From CAYFVR01 sp046541515 (GTDB lineage: Bacteria > Desulfobacterota > Desulfobacteria > Desulfobacterales > Desulfococcaceae): a stretch of DNA of 10,951 bases. The stretch is from contig JBKHDD010000167.1 of assembly GCA_046541515.1 (NCBI GenBank), positions 1 to 10,951 on the forward strand, given 5' to 3'. The translations under genes and the position numbers were made by a program. A model generated the notes under the pieces. That model was given only the letters and a program-made list of their open reading frames with translations. It searched no databases and was not told the origin of the DNA. Shown piece by piece: positions 1-6,717 of this stretch. The number at the start of each line of letters is the position of its first letter. The first letter of the stretch is position 1.

Positions 1-38
1 ATGACGCGAAATGGCGGGCGTCAAAAGCCGTGCCAACC

Positions 39-824
39 CTACGAATTTTGGATGGTCCCAGCCTTCTTCGCCGCCGGCAAATTGCCCTCCCCCACCTCGT
101 CCATCGCCGCAATCGTCGCCGCCACGGCGCCGTAGGTGGGGGCGGCGAACCAGCCGATCACCGGCACCAGCATCATGGCCATGAATCCCGCGCCCACGCC
201 GACCACCCGGGCGCGGTGGTCCTTGCCGAACTGGACGCTTTCCTTCACCGACAGCCGTTTTCGCTCCAGGGTGTAGTCGCTCAGGGCGAAGCCGTTGTAA
301 AAGGCCTGGATGAAAAAGATCAGCGCCGCCGAGGCCATGGAGCCCAGCAGCGGAATGATCACCAGCAGCCAGGCCAGCAGGATCAGAATCACCATCCGCA
401 ACAGATTTCGAAGGTTGATCCGTACCGCCCGGACCATGTCCTTCAGTAGTTGCTTCCACTCGAACGGCGGACCGGGCTTTCCGGTCATTCGCGACTCCGC
501 CATTTCCGACAGAAAGGAAAGGAACGGGGAAAACAGAATCAGCACCACCGGCTGGTAGGTGACGTAGCCCGAGAGCAAGAGCAGCATCCACAGCAGAATC
601 GTCATTACCAGCCGGGCCGCGTCTCCTTGCAGGAAATCCGGCAGCCATCGCTCCACGATCCATCCGGCCGCGTCCCCGAACACCATCCTTCCCGCCACGA
701 ACAGCCCCACCACATAGAGCAGGCTCAACATTCCCGGCACGATCATGAACGGCCAGAGTCGGTGCTCCCGGATCGCCCGGTGGGCCTTGGGGTAGGCCCC
801 GATTCCGCGGAAAAATTCCTTCAT
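39..824 (-). CDS. EI24/CysZ-like integral membrane protein
   Basis: 261 residues with four strongly hydrophobic stretches, at about 22-48, 68-103, 138-175 and 205-240, so an inner-membrane protein. The block at about 173-215 (FYNGFALSDYTLERK, then a basic FGKDHRAR stretch before the last hydrophobic segment) matches the EI24 domain family, which includes the sulfate transporter CysZ. CysZ itself imports sulfate for cysteine synthesis, but no cysteine or sulfate genes are nearby, so I do not assign that substrate. The ATG overlaps the stop of the upstream radical SAM gene in an ATGA, with a purine-rich GGAAGGGAAGG before it, so translation is probably coupled. It is the last gene of the minus-strand run. 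The stop is TAG at 39-41, and too little sequence lies beyond it to judge a terminator. Family is fairly sure; function is unknown. Confidence 0.82.
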   Translation of the reverse strand: MKEFFRGIGAYPKAHRAIREHRLWPFMIVPGMLSLLYVVGLFVAGRMVFGDAAGWIVERWLPDFLQGDAARLVMTILLWMLLLLSGYVTYQPVVLILFSPFLSFLSEMAESRMTGKPGPPFEWKQLLKDMVRAVRINLRNLLRMVILILLAWLLVIIPLLGSMASAALIFFIQAFYNGFALSDYTLERKRLSVKESVQFGKDHRARVVGVGAGFMAMMLVPVIGWFAAPTYGAVAATIAAMDEVGEGNLPAAKKAGTIQNS

Positions 825-2089
825 CCGTCCTTCCCTTCCGTTGTTTCCCGCTCCCCGGGCGTTTCCTCGGCCGGCTGAGATTCGCTCCCAGGTTTCAGCC
901 CGCAGACCCGCACCGCAGCCCGGTCCAGCATTCGGGCAAGGCCAGTCCTTTCCTTTCCGCCCTCTTCAAAAGACGGACTTCCTTTTGTCCCCCCCCTTTC
1001 CAAGGGGGGGCCGGGGGGGATTTTTTCCCCGGGGAGACTTTCAAGGTTGGCGGGCATTTCCGGAAAAAAGCCCAGCGACTCCCGCCAGACCGTTTCGTCC
1101 TCCATGCAGAAATAGACCGTAACCTCCGGCGCGACATCCCAAATCGCCTCGGCCACGGTCCGGTAGAGGTCGATCCGCAACGGCTTGAAATACCGCATTT
1201 TGTCGTCCATCCCCCGGATGAATTCGCCAAACGGAATTTTGGATTTCGGGAACCGCTTGCGGACCATGGGCTTCAAGTCGGGCATGAACCGGAAGGTGCC
1301 CAGGCTGATCCAGAGCACGTTCTCCGGCGGCACGGCGTCGAACAGCCGGCGGGCCACGTCCCGGTATTCCGCCTCGCAGCCGTCGTAGAGCACCATGGGG
1401 TCGAAATGAAAGGCCACCGGGTAGCCCCATTCCGATACGGTTCGGGCCGCCCGAAGCCGGGCCGAAAGCGAGGCCGTGCCCCGCTCGTTGGCGCGGATCA
1501 CCGCTTCCGTGTTCACCGACCAGGCCAGCGCCGTCCGCCGGCGGTGATCCAGGTTGGCCAGCCCGTCCACGGCCACCGTTTTGGTCTTCAGCTCCAGCAC
1601 GGCGTGGTCTTGCCGGGCGAACCGGGAAACCAGTTTTCGGGAGAGGCCGGTCCATGGTTCCCAGATCAGGCTGTCGGTGAATTCCCCCGTGCCAAATCGG
1701 CGCGGCCCTTTTTCCGCCAGCGCCGCGTCCAGCTCGGCCAGCATTTCCTCGTGATTGACGAAGAAGGTCAGCACCGGGGGATGAAAGTAGGATTGGAGGA
1801 TGCAGTAGGCGCAGTCCATGGTGCAGAAACTGCCGATGTGCAAAATGGTGTAGTCGCAGCAGGCGTAGTGGCGGGTGCCCGGGCAGGGCCGCACGAACGC
1901 GCCCCGGTTGCGGGTGAGAAACAGCGCGTCCTTGCCCGCCGACACCGGGTCCGGGGCGGCGTTCACCGCCGCGTAGACCTCCCGGGCGTCGTCTACCAGG
2001 TGGACCGGCGCGTCGATTTTTTTGCGCAGACGGCGGGTTTCCGGATGGTCCGCCACTTGTCGATCGATATGGAGGATGGATATGCCCAC
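821..2089 (-). CDS. SPL (spore photolyase-like) family radical SAM protein
   Basis: 422 residues. The radical SAM cluster motif is C89-x3-C93-x2-C96, set in a block (GTRHYACCDYTILHIGSFC) typical of the spore photoproduct lyase family. Such enzymes bind a 4Fe-4S cluster and cleave S-adenosylmethionine to start radical chemistry. True spore photolyase repairs the spore thymine dimer and uses an extra cysteine about 45-50 residues after the cluster. By eye that place holds a phenylalanine near F137, and no cysteine occurs between 97 and 237, so dimer repair is doubtful and the substrate is unknown. The start is GTG (2087-2089) with AAAGGAG six bases upstream. Residues about 354-383 (PPGPPLERGG and following) come from an inserted hairpin repeat, and homologues would be expected to run from PANLE almost directly to ARMLDRA. 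The gene lies 54 bases after the M50-like gene and overlaps the EI24 gene by 4 bases. Confidence 0.88.
   Translation of the reverse strand: MGISILHIDRQVADHPETRRLRKKIDAPVHLVDDAREVYAAVNAAPDPVSAGKDALFLTRNRGAFVRPCPGTRHYACCDYTILHIGSFCTMDCAYCILQSYFHPPVLTFFVNHEEMLAELDAALAEKGPRRFGTGEFTDSLIWEPWTGLSRKLVSRFARQDHAVLELKTKTVAVDGLANLDHRRRTALAWSVNTEAVIRANERGTASLSARLRAARTVSEWGYPVAFHFDPMVLYDGCEAEYRDVARRLFDAVPPENVLWISLGTFRFMPDLKPMVRKRFPKSKIPFGEFIRGMDDKMRYFKPLRIDLYRTVAEAIWDVAPEVTVYFCMEDETVWRESLGFFPEMPANLESLPGEKIPPGPPLERGGTKGSPSFEEGGKERTGLARMLDRAAVRVCGLKPGSESQPAEETPGERETTEGKDG
941..1030. repeat. In-frame hairpin repeat inside the radical SAM gene
   Basis: On the plus strand seven C plus TT (990-998) pair with AA plus seven G (1002-1010) around a three-base loop, followed by another G-run, a T-run and CCCCGGGG. 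The boundaries are estimated from where the encoded peptide turns to low-complexity PPGPPLERGG / SPSFEEGG text. Dispersed repeats that encode similar PPLxxGG peptides are known in several proteobacterial genomes, including former Deltaproteobacteria. Here the reading frame stays open through it. The copy is probably a mobile or once-mobile palindromic element. Confidence 0.6.
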
Positions 2090-2113
2090 GTTGGCTCCTT
2101 TGGATAAAAACCA

Positions 2114-2142
2114 AGGATAGCCAAGGGGCGGGCGTCGGTCAA
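2114..2142 (-). promoter_or_regulatory. Candidate sigma70-type promoter for radical SAM-EI24 genes
   Basis: Read on the minus strand: TTGACC (2142-2137), a 17-base spacer, then TATCCT (2119-2114). These match the TTGACA and TATAAT consensus at five and four of six positions. The predicted start near 2107 would leave a short leader holding the AAAGGAG ribosome site of the GTG start at 2089. The -35 overlaps the final codons of the M50-like gene, so the radical SAM and EI24 genes may be transcribed both with that gene and from this site. Confidence 0.42.
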
Positions 2143-2143
2143 G

Positions 2144-2791
2144 TCAGCCGAGCAGGTAGGCGGCGATCGTCCGGACGATCGGGTCCAGCAGGGGCGTGAG
2201 CAGTTGGAAGTCGGTGTACCGTTCCGCCGAAAGCAGGACCAACAGGACGGCGGAACCGGAATAGTAGGCCTTTCTGGAAAGGCGTCCCCCGGAGCGGAAC
2301 GCCGGCAGAAAGCCCGCGCCGGCCATGGGCGGAATCGGGACCAAGGTGTAAATGCCGGTGGCCACGTTCACCGCGGCCACCATGGAAAAGACCCGGTCGT
2401 TGACGCCCCAATTGGACAGGACGAAAGAAATGCTGGCGGCGATGGCGGCCAGAAGCAGATTGGCCACCGGCCCGGCAAGCCGGCTGAGAACCAGGAAGGC
2501 GCGCGGCCTGGGAAAGCGGGCCGCGTCGATGGGAACCCATTTGGGCCAGCCCGCCCCGGCGAGCACGAAGGCCACCACGCCCAGCGGGTCCAGATGCAGA
2601 AAAAAATTGAAGTGGAGCCGCTGGCCTTTGTCGTCGTGGGCGTCTCCCAGCAGAGTGGCGACCCAACCTTGCCCTTCGGCGTTGAAGAGAACGGCCACCA
2701 GCACCGCCACCGGAAAGGCGAACAGATCGTCCACGAGATGGGTGCCCAGAAGCGGAAGAAAGGGAACGGGGGCGGGGGGAGGGCTCACCAT
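2144..2791 (-). CDS. M50 (site-2 protease) family homologue, catalytic residues lost
   Basis: 215 residues from the chosen ATG, almost wholly hydrophobic. The fold of bacterial M50 proteases is clear: GQGWVATLLGD (41-50) matches the usual HGWVAxxLGD; a middle block LHFNFFLHLDPLG (59-71) matches the family's L-N-P-x-x-H-x-D-P-x-G segment; then GWPKWVPID (81-89), LAGPVANLLLA (105-115) and VPIPPMAG (151-158). However, the zinc site HExxH is N37-A-E-G-Q41, and the third-ligand motif PPxDG reads PPMAG with alanine at 157. No zinc-binding or catalytic residue remains, so it is probably a pseudoprotease that binds membrane proteins or has a structural role. I chose ATG at 2791; GTG at 2788 is also possible and has better spacing (5 bases) from AGGAG, and a TTG at 2818 could extend the protein by nine residues. 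The gene reads into the radical SAM gene 54 bases downstream. Confidence 0.8.
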   Translation of the reverse strand: MVSPPPAPVPFLPLLGTHLVDDLFAFPVAVLVAVLFNAEGQGWVATLLGDAHDDKGQRLHFNFFLHLDPLGVVAFVLAGAGWPKWVPIDAARFPRPRAFLVLSRLAGPVANLLLAAIAASISFVLSNWGVNDRVFSMVAAVNVATGIYTLVPIPPMAGAGFLPAFRSGGRLSRKAYYSGSAVLLVLLSAERYTDFQLLTPLLDPIVRTIAAYLLG

Positions 2792-2837
2792 GACTCCTGC
2801 GTTGAGGGTTGGGCGCAATACGGTTTATTTGGACCCC

Positions 2838-2869
2838 AAAAAGGCGGGCTCGAATCCCGTTCGCCCGCC
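2838..2869 (-). terminator. Hairpin with T run; also resembles a tRNA T-arm
   Basis: On the minus strand GGCGGGC (2869-2863) pairs perfectly with GCCCGCC (2849-2843) around a 13-base loop, followed by TTTTT (2842-2838). This could end read-through from acs before the M50-like gene. The loop is long for an intrinsic terminator. On the plus strand, 2844-2860 instead folds as a 5-bp stem with loop CTCGAAT, very like a tRNA T-arm. No complete tRNA can be built around it. Confidence 0.45.
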
Positions 2870-2931
2870 GGCAATCGGGCACGTTCGCCAGTGGGAATTC
2901 CCAAGGGGGAACGAATTTGGGGCGCAACGGC

Positions 2932-2971
2932 AAAAAAAACCGGAAGACAGGATGTGGGGCCTGCCTTCCGG
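2932..2971 (-). terminator. Strong intrinsic terminator of acs
   Basis: Read on the minus strand, a 12-bp stem (2971-2960 with 2951-2940, one G-U pair) closes an 8-base loop and is followed at once by eight T (2939-2932) after the last stem base. It sits about 75 bases past the acs stop. This is the clearest terminator in the window and should end the transporter-acs transcript. Confidence 0.85.
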
Positions 2972-2980
2972 GCGGGAAAG

Positions 2981-3039
2981 CGTCCGACTTTTAGCGCCCC
3001 CCTGGCGGGGTGTCAAGGGGGGCGCGTTCGATTCGGACG
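2981..3039. repeat. Composite inverted repeat just after acs
   Basis: Two nested perfect arms: outer CGTCCGA (2981-2987) with TCGGACG (3033-3039), and inner GCGCCCCCC (2994-3002) with GGGGGGCGC (3017-3025), joined by a 14-base loop. The unpaired parts between arms are 6 and 7 bases. It begins only 6 bases beyond the acs stop. The C-run/G-run core recalls the element inside the radical SAM gene, so it may belong to a dispersed family. It lacks a T run of its own and may serve to protect the acs mRNA end. Confidence 0.65.
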
Positions 3040-3044
3040 GCGGG

Positions 3045-5087
3045 TCAGCTTTCGGCCATCTTCTTGATGGCGTCAACCACTTCGGGGTTGGCCAGGGTCA
3101 TGGTGTCGCCCACGTCCTTGCCGCTGGCCACGGCCGCCAGGATGCGGCGCATGATCTTGCCGGACCGGGTCTTGGGCATGTCGGGCACGATCCAGACCTT
3201 GCGCGGCTTGGCGATGGGGCCGATCTCCTTGACCAGGGTGTCGGAGACCTTCTTGGCCAACTCGTCGGTGGACTCGATGCCCGGCTTCAGAGAGACGAAC
3301 ATGTCGGGCACCACGCCCTTGATGTCGTCCTTGACCGGAACCACCGCCGCCTCGGCCACTTCCGGGACCACCAGCGCCGCGGACTCCAGCTCCTTGGTGC
3401 CCAGCCGGTGGCCGGACACGTTGATGACGTCGTCGATGCGGCCCAGGATGCGGACGTAGCCGTCCTCGGCCACCACGGCCGCGTCGCCGGTCATGTAGGG
3501 CCAGTCGCGCCAGTCCTTGCTGTTGGGGTCCTTGCAGTAGCGCTCGAAATACTGCTTCACGAACCGCTCGCGGTTGCCCCAGATGGTCTGGAACATGCCC
3601 GGCCAGGGGTTTTGGATGCAGATGTTGCCGGCGATGCCCTTGCCGTCGGGGACCACGTTGCCTTCGTCGTCGTAGACGATGGGATGGATGCCCGGCATGC
3701 CCGGTCCCGCGCTGCCCGGTTTCATGGGCTTGATGCCCGGCAGAGTGGAGCAGAGGAAGCCGCCGGTCTCGGTCTGCCACCAGGTGTCCACGATGGCGGC
3801 CTTGCCCTTGCCCACGACGTTGTAATACCAGCGCCAAACCTCGGGCTCGATGGGCTCGCCCACGGTGGTCATGTGCTTGAAGTTGTAGTCGTACTTGGCC
3901 GGCTCGTCGGGGCCGATCTTCCGAAGCGCCCGGATGGCGGTGGGGGCGGTGTGGAAGATGTTGACGCCGAGATCCTGGGCGATCCGCCAGCAGCGGCCCG
4001 CGTCGGGATAGTTGGGAATGCCCTCGTAGACCACCGTGGAGGCGCAAAGCGCCAGGGGGCCGTAGACGATGTAGGAGTGGCCGGTGATCCAGCCGATGTC
4101 GGCCATGCACCAGTAGACGTCTTCGGGATGGATGTCCTGGACGTATTTGGAGGTGCCGGCGACGTAGGCCAGATAGCCGCCGGTGCCGTGCTGGGCGCCC
4201 TTGGGCTTGCCGGTGGTGCCGGAGGTGTACATCAAAAACAGCGGCGCCTCGGCCGGCATGGGGACCGGATCGATGCGGCGGCCGTAGTAGTCCTTCAGCA
4301 GGTCGTTGACGAACACGTCGCGGCCGTCCACCATCGGCGTTTGGGCCGAATACTTGCCCGGATATCGCTGCCAGACGAGGACCTTTTTGATCTTTTGGCC
4401 TTCCTTGGCCGCCTCTTCCACGGCGATGTCGGCCTTTTCCTTGTGGTCCAGCAACTTGCCGCCCCGATAGTAGCTGTCCATGGTGATCAGGTATTCGGAG
4501 CCGGAGTCCACCACCCGGTCGGCCGCCGCCTTGCCGGAGAAGCCGCCGAAGACCTGGGAGTGGATGACGCCCAGTCGGGCGCAGGCCAGCATGGTGATGG
4601 GCAGCTCGGGCGCCATGGGCATGTGCAGGGTGACCCGGTCGCCGGCCTTGAGGCCGCAGTAGTCCTGAAGCACCGCCGCGAACTCGTTCACCCGGACCCA
4701 GAGTTCCCGGTAGGTGATGTGCTCGACCTTTTCCTCTTCCAGCTCGGGCACGAAGTGGATGGCGGTCTTGTTGGCGTTTTTGGCCAGGTGCCGGTCCACG
4801 CAGTTGTAGGAGGCGTTGATCTTGCCGCCCACGAACCACTTGAAGCAGGGCGCGTCGCTGGTGTCCAGCGTGGTGTGCCAGTACTCGTACCAGTCCAGCA
4901 GATCGGCGTACTCTTTGAAGCAATTCGGAAAATTGTCCAGGCTGAACCGGTCGTAAATTTTGGGATCGGTCATGTTGGCTTGGGCGATGAATTCGGGCGT
5001 GGGGGGAATCATGCCCTCTTCCTGCCAATGGACGGCGATCTGGGCTTCGGATGTTTCGGTGGCTTCGCGTTTGGTTTCTTCAGCCAT
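3045..5087 (-). CDS. acs: Acetyl-CoA synthetase (acetate--CoA ligase, AMP-forming)
   Basis: 680 residues, close to the usual 650-660 of Acs with a slightly longer N-terminus. It makes acetyl-CoA from acetate, ATP and CoA through acetyl-AMP in the cytoplasm. Adenylate-forming motifs are in order: YTSGTTGKPKG at 287-297, DTWWQTETGG at 434-443, YMTGD at 531-535, the hinge block GRIDDVINVSGHRLGTKE at 549-566, and PKTRSGK at 638-644. K644 is the lysine that lysine acetyltransferases modify in studied Acs enzymes. The acyl pocket looks acetate-sized: T335, V409 and W437 match known Acs, while a conservative isoleucine (I334) stands where Salmonella Acs has valine. The ATG has AAAGAGGAG seven bases upstream. 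It lies 107 bases after the OFA transporter gene on the same strand and is followed by a strong terminator. Activation of external acetate is the likely job. Confidence 0.96.
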   Translation of the reverse strand: MAEETKREATETSEAQIAVHWQEEGMIPPTPEFIAQANMTDPKIYDRFSLDNFPNCFKEYADLLDWYEYWHTTLDTSDAPCFKWFVGGKINASYNCVDRHLAKNANKTAIHFVPELEEEKVEHITYRELWVRVNEFAAVLQDYCGLKAGDRVTLHMPMAPELPITMLACARLGVIHSQVFGGFSGKAAADRVVDSGSEYLITMDSYYRGGKLLDHKEKADIAVEEAAKEGQKIKKVLVWQRYPGKYSAQTPMVDGRDVFVNDLLKDYYGRRIDPVPMPAEAPLFLMYTSGTTGKPKGAQHGTGGYLAYVAGTSKYVQDIHPEDVYWCMADIGWITGHSYIVYGPLALCASTVVYEGIPNYPDAGRCWRIAQDLGVNIFHTAPTAIRALRKIGPDEPAKYDYNFKHMTTVGEPIEPEVWRWYYNVVGKGKAAIVDTWWQTETGGFLCSTLPGIKPMKPGSAGPGMPGIHPIVYDDEGNVVPDGKGIAGNICIQNPWPGMFQTIWGNRERFVKQYFERYCKDPNSKDWRDWPYMTGDAAVVAEDGYVRILGRIDDVINVSGHRLGTKELESAALVVPEVAEAAVVPVKDDIKGVVPDMFVSLKPGIESTDELAKKVSDTLVKEIGPIAKPRKVWIVPDMPKTRSGKIMRRILAAVASGKDVGDTMTLANPEVVDAIKKMAES

Positions 5088-5136
5088 GGGTACGCTCCTC
5101 TTTACATTGGGTATAAGGGAGAAAAACAGGCCCCGG

Positions 5137-5155
5137 CCGGCGGAGACGCCGCCGG
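5137..5155 (-). promoter_or_regulatory. Hairpin between transporter gene and acs
   Basis: CCGGCGG and CCGCCGG form a perfect 7-bp stem with a 5-base loop. On the minus strand five T (5126-5122) follow, but only after a further 10 bases, so it is a poor intrinsic terminator. It may weaken or process the transcript between the two genes and so set their ratio. I see no convincing promoter in this 107-base gap. Confidence 0.35.
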
Positions 5156-5194
5156 AGCCGTTGGAACGAATTCAGATGAATCCCATCGCGGTTC

Positions 5195-6505
5195 TTATGC
5201 CTCGGACGGGGCCGCTTCGCCCACCGCATAGGGCCGTTTGGTAACCCGGGCCAGGATCACCGCCGCCACCAGCAATGCGCCGGAGATGTAAAAGGCGTTG
5301 TCGAGGCTGCCGGTCATGTCTTCGATGGTGCCGCCGAGGCGGGCCATGAAGAAGCCGCATCCCCAGCCGATGAAGACCAGCCCGTAGTTGAAGCCCAGGT
5401 TCTTGGCGCCGAAGAAGTCGGCGGTGAAGGACGGCATCAGGGAGAGGCCGCCGCCGTACTGCCAGTACCCCACGCCCACGACGATGAAAAGCAGGAACAG
5501 ATTTTGGGAGGCGATGACGAAGGGCAGGGAAAACATGCAAAGGGCCGAGGCGCCGCAGTTGAGCGTGTAGGCGTTCAACCGGCCGATCTTGTCGGAATAG
5601 GCGCCGGTGCCCACCCGCCCGAAGGCGTTGACCAGACCGCCGAAGCTCACGATGATCCAGGCGTTTTCCGCGAAAAAGGGAATGTCCTGGGAGGCGGTCG
5701 TCATCAAGCCGGCGGCGTTGGCGATAATCAGCAGGCCGGACTGGGTGGTGAGCATGAACATGATGGCCAAGGCGTAGAACTGCCAGGTTTTGACCATCTC
5801 CCCGGCTTCCCAGTCGTGCTTCGTGGTGGCCGCGGCCTGTTTGGCCGTTTGGGCCACCCGGGCGGCGGGGGGCGTGTAATTGGCCGGGGGCGGCTTCAAA
5901 AACTGTCCGGCAATGATGATGATCACCGCGAAAAAGGCGCCCAGCCCCACGAAGCTGCCGGTGATGCCGTAGTTGTTCAGCAAGACCCGACCCAGGGGCG
6001 CGATGTAGAGGGCCGCGCCGCCGTAGCCGCCCACCACCAGGCCGGCGATGAGGCCGCGCCGATGGGGGCCGAACCATTTGAGGGCCGCCGGGGTGGGGGC
6101 CGCGTAGCCGATGCCCATGCCGATGCCGCCGATGATGCCGAAGCCCAGGATCAGGCCCGCGTAGCTTTTCATGAGGCCCGCGAGGATGCAGCCAAAGGCC
6201 AGGGCGAGACCGCCCGCGACCGCGCCGAATTTGGGGCTGATTCGGTCCTGGATCCGGCCGCCGGGGATCATCATCAGGGCGAACAAGATGACGCACAGGG
6301 AAAACGGGGTGGAAGCCTGGGCGTTGGTCAGATAAATCCAGCCTTCGTTTATGCCGGTCATTTCTTGCCCGGCGAGATCGATGTCGACCAGCGCGGATTT
6401 CCAGATGCTCCAGGCGTAGAGAATGCCGAGACACAGGTTGATGGCCGTACCGGCGAATGTGGTGACCCACGCCTGGGTTGGTTCTTTGACGTGTGCTTCA
6501 GACAT
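5195..6505 (-). CDS. OFA-family MFS transporter, probable acetate/monocarboxylate carrier
   Basis: 436 residues with about 12 hydrophobic segments, an inner-membrane MFS carrier. The N-terminal LGILYAWSIWKSAL (26-39) and loop PGGRIQDRISPK (81-92) mark the OFA (oxalate:formate antiporter) group, and the pseudo-repeat GRVGTGAYSDKIGR (296-309) marks the second half. OxlT needs a lysine in TM11; by eye the matching stretch here (GLVFIGWGCGFF, 375-386) has tryptophan in place of it, so oxalate is unlikely. Adjacency to acs suggests acetate or another short monocarboxylate. I chose ATG 6503-6505, which has a perfect AAGGAGG nine bases upstream; a TTG 42 bases further out opens the frame but adds only a basic GGRKNRTRRRK stretch and has no ribosome site. 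It lies between the TetR gene (212 bases upstream) and acs. Confidence 0.87.
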   Translation of the reverse strand: MSEAHVKEPTQAWVTTFAGTAINLCLGILYAWSIWKSALVDIDLAGQEMTGINEGWIYLTNAQASTPFSLCVILFALMMIPGGRIQDRISPKFGAVAGGLALAFGCILAGLMKSYAGLILGFGIIGGIGMGIGYAAPTPAALKWFGPHRRGLIAGLVVGGYGGAALYIAPLGRVLLNNYGITGSFVGLGAFFAVIIIIAGQFLKPPPANYTPPAARVAQTAKQAAATTKHDWEAGEMVKTWQFYALAIMFMLTTQSGLLIIANAAGLMTTASQDIPFFAENAWIIVSFGGLVNAFGRVGTGAYSDKIGRLNAYTLNCGASALCMFSLPFVIASQNLFLLFIVVGVGYWQYGGGLSLMPSFTADFFGAKNLGFNYGLVFIGWGCGFFMARLGGTIEDMTGSLDNAFYISGALLVAAVILARVTKRPYAVGEAAPSEA

Positions 6506-6522
6506 GTGCGTTTTCCTCCTTC

Positions 6523-6576
6523 GGGTCCGGTTTTTCCGGCCCCCCAATGGTGTCTCGTGGAGGCCGTTCCGGCCTC
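6523..6576. promoter_or_regulatory. Two inverted repeats in the transporter leader
   Basis: A perfect 17-base palindromic site, GAGGCCG-TTC-CGGCCTC (6560-6576), lies about 55 bases before the transporter ATG. A second, GGGTCCGG-TTTTT-CCGGCCC (6523-6542, one mismatch), abuts the ribosome site. TetR proteins bind palindromes of about this size, so the first is a candidate operator for the TetR protein encoded upstream; both could also act as mRNA hairpins. I see no clear promoter boxes in the 212-base gap. Confidence 0.35.
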
Positions 6577-6694
6577 ATTCCATTCGGCGTCCTTGCTGAA
6601 ATCTAACTCTTTCGTCCTCCTTTCGCTGGAGTGCCGTTCAACCGGGAATGGTTGCGGGCATGTGTTTTCTTGATGAAACGGTTGAAGTCCGCGC

Positions 6695-6714
6695 CCGCCG
6701 AGGGCAGTCGGCGG
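6695..6714 (-). promoter_or_regulatory. Hairpin directly after the TetR gene
   Basis: CCGCCGA and TCGGCGG form a perfect 7-bp stem with a 6-base loop, starting four bases past the TetR stop. No T run follows on the minus strand, so it is not a classical intrinsic terminator and read-through into the transporter gene is possible. Confidence 0.3.
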
Positions 6715-6717
6715 AGA

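Noticed and set aside
2..23. TGACGC/GCGTCA inverted repeat past the EI24 stop
   Set aside because: A 6-bp stem with a 10-base loop and no T run in view on the minus strand; too weak and too near the window edge to call a terminator.
1041..2114. A 357-codon minus-strand frame over the radical SAM gene
   Set aside because: Wrong-frame shadow full of R, G and P; the overlapping 422-codon frame carries the cluster motif.
2810..2867. A complete tRNA gene
   Set aside because: Only a T-arm-like part is convincing. From the possible 5' acceptor strand to the T-arm there are about 27 bases, too few for D-arm, anticodon arm and variable loop, and no proper 7-base anticodon loop can be drawn.
2139..2933. 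A 264-codon minus-strand frame overlapping the M50-like gene
   Set aside because: Its arginine/serine/glycine-rich text has no membrane segments and it crosses the terminator hairpin at 2838-2869; the other frame gives a clear M50-like fold.
2352..5231. A 959-codon open frame on the plus strand
   Set aside because: It runs antisense to acs and across the terminator block into the M50-like gene. The protein is a G/A/V/H-rich text without domain motifs, as expected opposite a high-GC3 gene, while acs on the other strand has every family motif.
6605..6625. A perfect AAAGGAGG ribosome-site-like string on the minus strand between the TetR and transporter genes
   Set aside because: No ATG, GTG or TTG follows at a usable distance with an open frame, so it does not support a small gene.
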